Assembly (NCBI RefSeq): GCF_001598555.1
Contig: NZ_BCZE01000060.1
Coordinates: 1-50,583, forward strand
Length of the DNA: 50,583 bases
Direction of reading: 5' to 3'
Origin: Novosphingobium rosa NBRC 15208
GTDB taxonomy: Bacteria; Pseudomonadota; Alphaproteobacteria; Sphingomonadales; Sphingomonadaceae
Positions 8,459 through 15,779 of the stretch are shown piece after piece. The notes under the pieces are model-generated. The model saw only the letters and a list, made by a program, of their open reading frames with translations. It had not been told where the DNA came from and ran no database searches. Each line of letters starts with the position of its first letter. Within the stretch, counting starts at the first letter, position 1. Both the position numbers and the translations under genes were made by a program.

Positions 8459-9337
8459 ATGAAAATTCGCCTCAAGGATTATCGCATTGCCCCGGGTGAG
8501 GAGGTCGATCTCAAGAAGCGCAAGACGCTGGTGACGCCCGTCTACCACTCCAAAGAGCATTATCAGGAGGTGCTGGCGGATCATGTTTCCAAGCTCAGCG
8601 ACCTGCAGCAGCGCCACTATGCCGACAACAGCCATGCCGTCCTCGTCATCTTTCAGGCGATGGATGCGGCGGGCAAGGATGGCGCGATCCGCCATGTCAT
8701 GTCGGGCATCAACCCGCAGGGCTGTCAGGTGTCCAGCTTCAAGCACCCCAGCGCCGTGGAAGCGCAGCATGACTTCCTGTGGCGCGCCGCCGTCAAACTG
8801 CCCGAGCGCGGCCAGATCGGCATCTTCAACCGGTCCTATTACGAGGATGTGCTGGTGGTGCGCGTCCACCCCGAGATTCTGAAAGCGCAAGGCTTCCCGG
8901 TGGAGCGCCACAAGGGCGACGCCCTGTGGGAGGACCGTTTCCGCTCGATCCGCGATTTCGAGCGCCACCTCCACGCCAACGGCACGCGCATCGTCAAAAT
9001 CTTCCTGCACCTCTCCAAGGAGGAGCAGCGCAAGCGCTTCCTCTCGCGCATCGACGAGCCCGACAAGAACTGGAAGCTCAGCCCCTCCGACGTGGAGGAG
9101 CGCAAGTTCTGGAAGGACTATCGCAAGGCCTATGAGGCCGCGATCTCCGCCACCAGCAGCGCCGATGCGCCATGGTATGTCGTGCCCGCCGACGACAAGG
9201 AGAATGCCCGGCTGATCGTCTCGCAGATCGTGCTGGATCTGCTCGACGGGCTGAAGCCGCACTTCCCCAAGGTCAGCGCCCAGCATGAGGCCGAGTTGCA
9301 GGCGATCCGGGCGGATTTGATCGGGCAGAGGGAGTGA
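8459..9337 (+). CDS. Polyphosphate kinase 2 family phosphotransferase
   Basis: A 292-residue single-domain PPK2 protein. The P-loop is MDAAGKDG (68-75), followed by the family motif FNRSYYED (123-130) and a lid region rich in Arg/Lys (KEEQRKRFLSRID). PPK2 enzymes use inorganic polyphosphate to phosphorylate nucleoside mono- or diphosphates. The single domain and the KSKEH-like N-terminal segment suggest the PPK2-related, class III-like branch, but class and substrate are not provable here. ATG 8459 has GAAGGG about 9 nt upstream. The 123-nt gap after the ligase contains no clear terminator, so read-through from the ligase operon is possible. This would tie nucleotide supply to the repair genes, which is inference only. 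Confidence 0.88.
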   Translation: MKIRLKDYRIAPGEEVDLKKRKTLVTPVYHSKEHYQEVLADHVSKLSDLQQRHYADNSHAVLVIFQAMDAAGKDGAIRHVMSGINPQGCQVSSFKHPSAVEAQHDFLWRAAVKLPERGQIGIFNRSYYEDVLVVRVHPEILKAQGFPVERHKGDALWEDRFRSIRDFERHLHANGTRIVKIFLHLSKEEQRKRFLSRIDEPDKNWKLSPSDVEERKFWKDYRKAYEAAISATSSADAPWYVVPADDKENARLIVSQIVLDLLDGLKPHFPKVSAQHEAELQAIRADLIGQRE

Positions 9338-9357
9338 AGGTTTTTAAGTGAGAGAAT

Positions 9358-9377
9358 GCGAGGGCCATCGCCCTCGC
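9358..9377. terminator. Hairpin between convergent PPK2 and aldo/keto reductase genes
   Basis: GCGAGGGC and GCCCTCGC form a perfect 8-bp stem with a 4-nt loop, 20 nt after the PPK2 stop and in the gap between convergent genes. There is no strong T-run on either side, so it may act as a bidirectional terminator or just stabilise mRNA ends. Confidence 0.45.
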
Positions 9378-9436
9378 GCTCCCTTGAGTGTCTTCGTTGC
9401 GCTCAAACCTAATCGTTCGGCACGTGTTCGCAGCTT

Positions 9437-10294
9437 TTAGAGGTCCAGCTTCGCAAGAAGCTCCGGGGTCAACTCCAGCTGCGCCGCCGCCAGATTTTCC
9501 GACAGATGGTTCAGGCTCGAGGTGCCCGGAATCAGCAGCAGATTGGGAGAACGCGCCAGCAGCCATGCCAGTGCCACCTGCATCGATGTCGCCCCGATGC
9601 TCTGGGCCAGCGAAGCCAGAGCATCCGACTGGATCGGCGTAAACCCGCCCAGCGGGAAGAAGGGCACATAGGCAATGCCCTGTGCCGCCAGATCCTCCAC
9701 CAGCGCCTCATCCTCGCGGTGGACCAGATTGTAGAGGTTCTGCACGCAGACCACCGGCGCAATCGCCTGTGCCTGTTTCACCTGATTGGCCGTCGCATTG
9801 CTCAGCCCCAGATGGCGGATCAACCCCTGCTGCTGCAAAGCGGCCAGCGCCGTGAACTGCTCCTCCAGCGGGCCTTCGGAAGGCGCATGCACATCGCCCA
9901 TCAGCCGCAGATTGACCACATCGAGCACATCCAGCTTCAGATTGCGCAGATTGTCATGCACCGCCTGGGTCAGCTGCTCCGGGCTCTGCGCCGGGTTCCA
10001 GGATGCGTCCTCGCCGCGCAGCGCGCCCACCTTGGTCACGATCACCAGATCGTCGGCATAGGGATGCAGCGCCTCGGCGATGATCTGGTTGGTCACATGC
10101 GGGCCATAGAAATCGCTGGTGTCGATATGGTTGACCCCGGCCTCGATGGCTGCGCGCAGCACCGCCAAAGCCTGCGCATGATCGCGCGGCGGACCGAACA
10201 CGCCCGGCCCGGCCAGCTGCATCGCGCCATAGCCCATGCGGTTCACAGTGCGATCGCCCAGCTTGAACGTGCCGGCTTGTGCAAGATTGCTCAT
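9437..10294 (-). CDS. Aldo/keto reductase (YdbC-like)
   Basis: A 285-residue NADPH-dependent oxidoreductase with a TIM-barrel AKR fold. Three of the four usual catalytic residues are visible: Asp and Tyr in DTSDFYG and Lys in VTKVG. The usual catalytic His position reads VVNLRLMG, so Arg replaces His; as I recall this is a trait of the YdbC branch, not decay. The C-terminal cofactor segment is IPGTSSLNHLSENLAA. It diverges from a LysR-type regulator at 10390 with a 95-nt gap containing a 23-bp interrupted palindrome, so it is probably that regulator's target. The physiological substrate is unknown; YdbC-like enzymes reduce small aldehydes. Confidence 0.88.
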   Translation of the reverse strand: MSNLAQAGTFKLGDRTVNRMGYGAMQLAGPGVFGPPRDHAQALAVLRAAIEAGVNHIDTSDFYGPHVTNQIIAEALHPYADDLVIVTKVGALRGEDASWNPAQSPEQLTQAVHDNLRNLKLDVLDVVNLRLMGDVHAPSEGPLEEQFTALAALQQQGLIRHLGLSNATANQVKQAQAIAPVVCVQNLYNLVHREDEALVEDLAAQGIAYVPFFPLGGFTPIQSDALASLAQSIGATSMQVALAWLLARSPNLLLIPGTSSLNHLSENLAAAQLELTPELLAKLDL

Positions 10295-10358
10295 CAGATG
10301 CCTCCTCTTAAGGTTGTGTTTGTTATGGACTCACGGGCGGCGATCGATAAGCCGGGTT

Positions 10359-10381
10359 ATTCGCAACAGCTTGTTCGGAAT
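10359..10381. promoter_or_regulatory. Candidate LysR-regulator operator
   Basis: ATTC-N2-AACA-N3-TGTT-N2-GAAT forms a symmetric interrupted palindrome centred on 10370. It ends 8 nt before the LysR start codon and lies between the divergent regulator and aldo/keto reductase genes, the usual place for a LysR binding site that also autoregulates. Confidence 0.5.
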
Positions 10382-10389
10382 TTCGTACA

Positions 10390-11310
10390 ATGGCGCTGGA
10401 ACTGGATGACCTCTCGGCCTTTATGGCCGTCGCCCGCGCCGGAGGCTTCCGCGAGGCCGCCCGCACCAGTGGCCTGTCGGCCTCGGGCCTGAGCGAAGCG
10501 CTCAAACGCCTGGAAACGCGGCTGGAGGTGCGCCTGCTCCACCGCAGCACGCGCAGCATCTCCCTCACCGAAGCGGGCGAGCGCCTTTTCGCGCGCCTCA
10601 CCCCCGCGCTGGCCGAGGTCAGCGCGGCTCTGGAGGCCGTGCAGACCCGCAGCGACCAGCCCGCCGGCACGCTGCGCCTCAACGTGCCTGCCAATGTCTC
10701 GCGCACCGTGCTGCCGGGCATCCTGCCCGCTTTCCTGCGCGCCCATCCCCAGATCCGGGTCGAGGTGACGGTGGAGGACAGCTTCGTCGACATCCTCGCC
10801 TCGGGCGCCGACGCGGGCATCCGTTACGAGGAACGGCTGGAGCAGGACATGATCGCCGTGCCCATCGGCCCGCGCCAGCAGACGATCGTCACCGCCGCCG
10901 CCCCCGCCTATCTGGCCGAACATGGCACGCCCACCCACCCGCGCGAACTGCTCCATCACGCCTGCATGCGCGGCCGTTTTTCCAGCGGCAGACTGGCCAT
11001 CTGGGAGTTCGAAAAGGGTGGCGAAGTGCTGCACCTCGATCCCACCGGCCCTCTGGTGATCCAGCCGGGCCTCGCCTGCGACCTGCTGATCGATGCTGCC
11101 GTGGCCGGTCTCGGCGTGATCCATCTCTTCGAGGACTGGCTGGCCCCGCATCTGCGCAGCGGCGCGCTGGTGCGCTTTCTGGAAGACTGGGACCAGCCCT
11201 TCTCCGGCCCCATGCTTTACTACTCGGGCCGCCGCCATCTGCCGCCGCCCTTGCGCGCTTTCATCGATTTTATCCGCGCCCGCCCCGAATCCCGGCCAGA
11301 TCAGCGCTGA
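10390..11310 (+). CDS. LysR-family transcriptional regulator
   Basis: A 306-residue LysR-type regulator. The winged HTH occupies residues 1-60 (DLSAFMAVARAGGFREAART, SGLSEALKRLETRLEV, LLHRSTRSISLTEAG) and a substrate-binding domain follows from about residue 90. The LLHRSTRSISLTEAGERL segment is typical of the large group of regulators paired with oxidoreductase genes. It diverges from the YdbC-like reductase and has a palindrome just before its start, so it most likely activates that gene in response to an unknown small molecule. Confidence 0.9.
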   Translation: MALELDDLSAFMAVARAGGFREAARTSGLSASGLSEALKRLETRLEVRLLHRSTRSISLTEAGERLFARLTPALAEVSAALEAVQTRSDQPAGTLRLNVPANVSRTVLPGILPAFLRAHPQIRVEVTVEDSFVDILASGADAGIRYEERLEQDMIAVPIGPRQQTIVTAAAPAYLAEHGTPTHPRELLHHACMRGRFSSGRLAIWEFEKGGEVLHLDPTGPLVIQPGLACDLLIDAAVAGLGVIHLFEDWLAPHLRSGALVRFLEDWDQPFSGPMLYYSGRRHLPPPLRAFIDFIRARPESRPDQR

Positions 11311-11375
11311 ACCATGGCCACCCCGGCGCAAGCGCGGTATCCCGCCCCCACGCAGATCACCACGGCTGGAGCAGC

Positions 11376-12032
11376 ATGACCGCACTGATCTTCGATTTCG
11401 ACGGCGTGATCGCCGACAGCGAGGCTCTGGCCAACATCGTGCTGGCCGAGGAAATCTCGGCTCTGGGCCAGCCCATTAGCTATGACGACGCGCTGGACCG
11501 CTACATGGGCCAGCGATGGCACGATCTGGCGGCCTTGATCGCGGCGGATGTCGGCGCCTGCCTGCCCAGGGGTTTCGCCAAAAAGCTGATGGTCAACACG
11601 CTGACGCGCTTCCGCTCGGACCTGATCGAAGTGACCGGGGCCACCGCCTTCATCCGGCGCTTCGCCGCGCTGCCACGCTGCATCGCCTCCTCCAGTTCGG
11701 AGGAACGGCTGGATGTCTGCCTTGAGGTGCTGAACCTCTCCGATCTTTTCACGGATCGCGTGTTCAGCGCCGATCGTGTCGAAAGAGGCAAACCCTACCC
11801 CGATATCTTCCTGCATGCCGCGCAGCAGCTGAACGCCGCACCCGAAGACTGCATCGTGATCGAGGACAGCCCGTCAGGCGTGAAGGCAGGCACGGCGGCA
11901 GGCATGACGGTGATCGGCCTCTGCGCCGGATCGCATATCCGCCCCGGCCATGACGAACGCCTGCGCGCCGCCGGAGCCGCCCATATCGCCCACAGCTGGG
12001 ACGAGGTGGCCGCCATCGTGGAGCAGGCCTGA
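11376..12032 (+). CDS. HAD-superfamily phosphatase (beta-phosphoglucomutase-like)
   Basis: A 218-residue HAD hydrolase of subfamily IA. Motif I is IFDFDGVIADSE with nucleophile Asp7 and Asp9, motif II is IASSSS, motif III is the Lys in RGKPYPDIFL and motif IV is IVIEDSPSGV. The helical cap between motif I and II is the type found in YieH/GPH/beta-phosphoglucomutase-like sugar-phosphate phosphatases. It begins 65 nt after the LysR stop on the same strand but has its own gap. The substrate is unknown; a phosphorylated sugar or metabolite-repair product is likely. Its stop faces the convergent DUF4198 gene. Confidence 0.88.
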   Translation: MTALIFDFDGVIADSEALANIVLAEEISALGQPISYDDALDRYMGQRWHDLAALIAADVGACLPRGFAKKLMVNTLTRFRSDLIEVTGATAFIRRFAALPRCIASSSSEERLDVCLEVLNLSDLFTDRVFSADRVERGKPYPDIFLHAAQQLNAAPEDCIVIEDSPSGVKAGTAAGMTVIGLCAGSHIRPGHDERLRAAGAAHIAHSWDEVAAIVEQA

Positions 12033-12061
12033 AGCCGCACCCCACGATGGCCTCGCCATCC

Positions 12062-13015
12062 TTACGGCGTCGCCACTTCCAGCGTGACGGCGCTCATCAT
12101 GCGGCGGCTTTCCGCGCGCTTTTCGTCGGGCTTCTTGTCTTCGGCCTCGGCGCCGATCCAGTAGAGACCCGCGCTCGGCCACTTTATGGTGACGAGCCCC
12201 TGCTTGTCGGTCGTCAGCGTCAGGGCGTCGGTCTGCTCGCGATAGCGGTCGCCATCGGCGATGACGGTCACCTTGACACCGGCAGCGGGCTGACCGTCGA
12301 TCAGATAGCGGAACTGCGCGGGCTCGCCCATGGCCACCGCATTGGGATGGGTGACAGGATCGAACTCCAGCCCCTTGCCCTTGGGCTTGAGCGGGCTGGG
12401 CGCGCCCTGGGTCACAAAGGTTTCGGTGGTGCTGACGGTCTCGGTCAGATGCACATCGGTGGCGTTCTCGGGGATATCCGCCAGCGCCAGCGGCGGCACG
12501 CGACCGGGGCCGCCGGGGCCGCCCGGACCACCCTGACCGGGGCCACCCGGGCCGGGGCCACCTTCAGGACCACGCCCGCCTTCGCCACCCGGACGCCCCT
12601 CGGGCCCCGGACCACCCGGCCTCTGCCCCGGAGGCGGACCGCCACGGCCACCCACGCGGCGCTCCTGCCCGTCGATCTTGACGGTGCCCATCACCATGGT
12701 CTGCGCGGAGAGGATGCGCCATGTGCCATCCTGATCCAGCTTCAGATCGAACACCGAGCGGAAGCGCTGCTGCAGCGCATTGGCCAGCGTGCCCGGCGTG
12801 CCATCGGGCTTCTCCACCTTGATCGTGGCCAGCGCCACCGGGCGGTGATCCAGCTGGAACAGATGGTCCGCCCCCGCCGCATCGAAGGTGACGATGTTGT
12901 TGTTGCCCGCCAGGCTGGTGCTGGACGGCTTGATATAGGTGCTGTCGGCCAGAGCGGGCACGGCGGTGCCCGCCAGCAGGGCCGGAACCAGCGCGAAAGC
13001 GATTCTGCGCATCAT
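12062..13015 (-). CDS. Exported DUF4198-like protein with Gly/Pro-rich insert
   Basis: A 317-residue exported protein. MMRRIAFALVPALLAGTAVPALA is a Sec signal, cleaved before DSTYIKPSSTSL. Start ATG 13015 is preceded by AGGGGCGGGC. The flanking regions match the DUF4198 beta-sandwich pattern (FDAAGADHLFQLDHRP early; GEPAQFRYLIDGQPAAGVKV and GLYWIGAE late). Residues about 122-172 form a collagen-like insert of GGP/GPG/EGG repeats, unusual for the family. The upstream gene (DUF2271) ends 11 nt before this start, so they form an operon. DUF4198 proteins often occur with TonB receptors and metal uptake; a periplasmic metal-related role is plausible but unproven. Confidence 0.78.
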   Translation of the reverse strand: MMRRIAFALVPALLAGTAVPALADSTYIKPSSTSLAGNNNIVTFDAAGADHLFQLDHRPVALATIKVEKPDGTPGTLANALQQRFRSVFDLKLDQDGTWRILSAQTMVMGTVKIDGQERRVGGRGGPPPGQRPGGPGPEGRPGGEGGRGPEGGPGPGGPGQGGPGGPGGPGRVPPLALADIPENATDVHLTETVSTTETFVTQGAPSPLKPKGKGLEFDPVTHPNAVAMGEPAQFRYLIDGQPAAGVKVTVIADGDRYREQTDALTLTTDKQGLVTIKWPSAGLYWIGAEAEDKKPDEKRAESRRMMSAVTLEVATP

Positions 13016-13026
13016 CTGCCCGCCCC

Positions 13027-13518
13027 TCACTTGGCCGCCACCACGACAGCGCCAACCTCTGACTTGCCCGAAGCCTTGCCTGCGGGATTGGGGATCGAAA
13101 CCGGTACGCTGACCAGCTCGCGCCCGCCATGCTCGCGCGCCACCTCGACGTTGAAGACATAATGCCCCGGGGCCAGATCATTGGGCAAAGCAATGGTGTA
13201 AGTGCCCGGCGCGCGGGTCGCGCCGCTCACGCCATCGGCGGGCAGCTTCATCAGGCGCCCGGCCTTGCGCCACCACGAGCGCAAATCGCCCAGCCATTTG
13301 GTGCCCGGCTCATTGCCGCCCTTCTTGAGATCATACCACACGAAGAGGCTGCGCGGCGCGCCGCCATTGGCGGGCTCGATCCAGCCCGCCACGTAAGGAC
13401 GCTTATACTCGGCCAGCGACATGCGCGGCAGGGTGACCGAAACGGTGCTGGCCGCGGCCGAAGAGGCAAAAGGCGCCGACAGCGCGCCCGCGATCAGGAC
13501 AAAGGAAGCAGAACGCAC
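13027..13518 (-). CDS. Exported DUF2271-family protein
   Basis: A 163-residue secreted protein. I chose GTG 13518 because AAAGGATAGG lies just upstream and the product then starts with a Sec signal (MRSASFVLIAGALSAPFASSAAA). The body has the DUF2271 pattern: an N-terminal beta-strand STVSVTLP, RPYVAGWIEPANG, SLFVWYDL, a KWLGDLRSWWRK segment, the DGVSGATRAPGTYTI stretch and a C-terminal PVSIPNP strand. It is co-transcribed with the DUF4198 gene downstream. A candidate Fur site lies about 150 nt upstream. The function of the family is unknown; it recurs next to PepSY and TonB-receptor genes, suggesting a periplasmic iron-related role. Confidence 0.8.
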   Translation of the reverse strand: MRSASFVLIAGALSAPFASSAAASTVSVTLPRMSLAEYKRPYVAGWIEPANGGAPRSLFVWYDLKKGGNEPGTKWLGDLRSWWRKAGRLMKLPADGVSGATRAPGTYTIALPNDLAPGHYVFNVEVAREHGGRELVSVPVSIPNPAGKASGKSEVGAVVVAAK

Positions 13519-13665
13519 GGAAAGCCTATCCTTTCGGGAACAAAGAGAAAAACGGGCGCCTCGCTCCGGCTCCGCCCACACCACATTCTGCCCGCCCATC
13601 GGGCAGCAGCATGCGGACGCAAGGCTTCGGACCGGAAAGAATGATGCCCACCCGCGAGAATTAAC

Positions 13666-13678
13666 GCGAATGATTAGC
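13666..13678. promoter_or_regulatory. Candidate Fur-type box upstream of the DUF2271-DUF4198 operon
   Basis: GCgAATgATTaGC is a 13-bp palindrome of the GCnAATnATTnGC form seen in alphaproteobacterial Fur sites, with an adjacent half-similar GAGAATTAAC stretch. It lies 148 nt upstream of the DUF2271 start in a 238-nt gap that is AT-rich for this genome. Assignment to Fur is inference from pattern and neighbouring families. Confidence 0.4.
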
Positions 13679-13756
13679 AATTACAACTTTATCTCGTGTA
13701 ATCTTCTCGCGCGAAAGGTGTCGCAGCTGATACAAGTGATGGCTTGAGCGCAGCTC

Positions 13757-14215
13757 TTATGGCCTGGGCGGGGCCCGGCGGATCGCGGTGGAGATAAAGA
13801 CCACCGGCTCCTTGCCCCGATTGACCCATTCATGGCTGACCCCGCCAGAGGTCACGATGGTGGAGCCGGGGCCATAGTCTCGGGGCGGCTCGCCCGCGCG
13901 GTTCTGAGTCAGCGTGCCGGACAGGATGCGCACGATCTCGGGAAGATCCTTGTGCGAATGCAGCGCCCGCCCCGTGCCCGGCGCGACGGTGAACAGGTGC
14001 TGGGTGAAGAGAAAGCCCTTCATCTGCGGAAACTCCGCCCCCAGATCCACGCTGGCGGTCAGATCGCCCGCCGCGGCGTCGGGCCAGCCGGCGCTTTGCG
14101 CGGCGGGCGATGTGGCCGCGCCTTGCGCGGCGGGTGACGCGGTCGCGCCTTGCGCAGAGGGCGACATGGCAACGCAAACGACCGGCAGCAGACAGGCGGA
14201 AAGGATCGAACGCAT
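13757..14215 (-). CDS. Exported cupin-domain protein
   Basis: A 152-residue small exported cupin. ATG 14215 has AGGAGG 8 nt upstream; an ATG two codons earlier (14221) is too close to that site. A Sec signal (MRSILSACLLPVVCVAMSPSAQG) is followed by a low-complexity Ala/Ser/Pro/Gln linker made by a 27-bp tandem repeat. The cupin barrel follows: motif 1 is RALHSHKDLPEIVRILSG and motif 2 is GSTIVTSGGVSHEWVNRG, supplying metal-binding His residues. Function unknown; secreted cupins often act as quercetinase-like or anti-sigma ChrR-like proteins, neither demonstrated here. Confidence 0.8.
   Translation of the reverse strand: MRSILSACLLPVVCVAMSPSAQGATASPAAQGAATSPAAQSAGWPDAAAGDLTASVDLGAEFPQMKGFLFTQHLFTVAPGTGRALHSHKDLPEIVRILSGTLTQNRAGEPPRDYGPGSTIVTSGGVSHEWVNRGKEPVVFISTAIRRAPPRP
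14096..14176. repeat. 27-bp tandem repeat (3 copies) inside the cupin gene
   Basis: Three 27-bp units begin with TTGCG at 14096, 14123 and 14150. The unit is in frame and encodes 9-residue repeats (SPAAQ core) in the linker after the cupin signal peptide, so copy-number change would alter linker length without frameshift. Confidence 0.75.
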
Positions 14216-14378
14216 GGACATGCCCTCCTCAACAGGCCGGATCTCTGCCCGGCACGGGCGCACCATAGGCCACCGCGCCGCATGCGCCAGCGCAATTGCG
14301 CAACCCCGCGTTTACTTTCACAAGCTTAGGACTGGTCCTCACGCCGCGCCATCATGCAGCGCCTTCGCTTCAAGGGGA

Positions 14379-15779
14379 ATGTTCGTGCCCGCCTTCACCA
14401 CCCTCAAGCTCCTGATGCGGATCGGCTCCGCCCTGCTGCTGGGGGCAACTGCCACGCTCGCCCAGGCCGCCCCCGCCCCTCAGCCTCAGACCCCGGCCCA
14501 GCACGCCGACCGGCTCTACCCTTTCTATATGCCGATGACCGGCCTGAAACGCCCGGCGGTGGTGCTTCAGGTGAAATGCGATGCCTCGCGCGCCGCCCGC
14601 AAGGAGGTCTATGCCGGGCGCGATGCCGCCTCGCTCTATGGCCGCGTGGAGGGCGGCTTCGAGTTCATCTATGAGGCGCTGGACCATGAAGGCAAGCCCT
14701 GCGTCTATCCCTTCGCGCCGTGGATGCCGCAGATCATCGGCAATCTGCAGGGCACGCAATATATCCTGCGATCCTCGATCCCCGGGCGGCAGGTGACCTT
14801 CCGCGATTCCGGCGAATGGGCGGGCATCGATCTGCGCCTCTTCGAGATCGGCAAGCAGCGCATCCATTTCGAGATGCGCGACATCGCGCTGGATTTCCCC
14901 GGCTCGATCCAGCCGCAGGGCGCGCTTCATCTGGAGGCGGCGGGCGGCACGGCGCCGGGGCTGTTCACCGCCGTGGTGCGCCGCTCGCGGCTTTATGGCG
15001 GCAAGAACGCGCTCTTCGTGCCGAGCGGCCAGACCATGCTCTATGTCGAGGACAGCGATGTTGCGGGCAATGTCGGCACGCAGGTGGACCAGCAGCATTC
15101 CACCTATATCAACGGCATTCTGGTCTCTCACCTGCGCAACTCAAGCTGGCATGGCGACCGGGCATGGAAGAATGTCGCCAGCGGCCATCAGCTGAAGGAC
15201 AAGGCCTATCTGCGCATCTATGAGAATGTCACGGTCTCCAACCAGCCCAACGACACGCCGCCCTCGGCGATGCCGCTGATCGACGCTTCGGCCTTCGGCT
15301 TCACCTGGGCGGAGAATCTGCACCTCAAACGCATCGCCCCGCTGCAGGAGCCGCGCGACGCGCTGGTCGATCTGCGCAGCGAAATCATCTATGGCGCGCC
15401 CGGCAACTACCCATGGCCGCTGCTGGCCACGCCGAACTGGCGCATGCCCGCCAATCCGCTGTCCGCGCTGGACAAGGTCTATCTCTCGGTCTTCCTCAAC
15501 ACCACGGTGGAGAGCTTCCGCAACGAGCCCTTTGTCTTCGCGCTGAGGCCCACCGGCAACCGCATGGAGCCGGGGGCCTCGGGCGTCTGGGGCAGCGAGG
15601 ACACCACGCCCGCCCAGCAGCGCGCGGTGTCTCTCGCCTTCAACACCAGGGGCAATTTCCAGCGCGTCTATGGCAAGGAGGGGTGGACCTTCGCCAACCC
15701 CAACCTGCCCCAGACCGACCGCTGGGTGCTGGATCACGATGCCTTTATCCGCCACGCGCTGGGGCTGATCGGGCGGTGA
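14379..15779 (+). CDS. Secreted protein of unknown function, probable right-handed beta-helix
   Basis: A 466-residue exported protein that I do not recognise by family. The N-terminus MFVPAFTTLKLLMRIGSALLLGATATLAQA is a signal peptide; ATG 14379 or GTG 14385 (7 nt after AAGGGG) could be the start. The middle (about residues 170-310) has short alternating strands with Asn/Asp turns (VVRRSRLYGGKNALFV, MLYVEDSDVAGNVGT, LRIYENVTVSN), which resembles a parallel beta-helix as in pectate-lyase-fold proteins. The final 150 residues look globular. It stands alone between a divergent cupin and a convergent SDR gene, whose stop immediately follows. A polysaccharide-binding or -degrading role is only a guess from fold. 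Confidence 0.65.
   Translation: MFVPAFTTLKLLMRIGSALLLGATATLAQAAPAPQPQTPAQHADRLYPFYMPMTGLKRPAVVLQVKCDASRAARKEVYAGRDAASLYGRVEGGFEFIYEALDHEGKPCVYPFAPWMPQIIGNLQGTQYILRSSIPGRQVTFRDSGEWAGIDLRLFEIGKQRIHFEMRDIALDFPGSIQPQGALHLEAAGGTAPGLFTAVVRRSRLYGGKNALFVPSGQTMLYVEDSDVAGNVGTQVDQQHSTYINGILVSHLRNSSWHGDRAWKNVASGHQLKDKAYLRIYENVTVSNQPNDTPPSAMPLIDASAFGFTWAENLHLKRIAPLQEPRDALVDLRSEIIYGAPGNYPWPLLATPNWRMPANPLSALDKVYLSVFLNTTVESFRNEPFVFALRPTGNRMEPGASGVWGSEDTTPAQQRAVSLAFNTRGNFQRVYGKEGWTFANPNLPQTDRWVLDHDAFIRHALGLIGR

Noticed and set aside
6719..9286. 855-codon minus-strand frame across ligase and PPK2
   Set aside because: It covers two clear plus-strand genes in antisense and has no recognisable domain.
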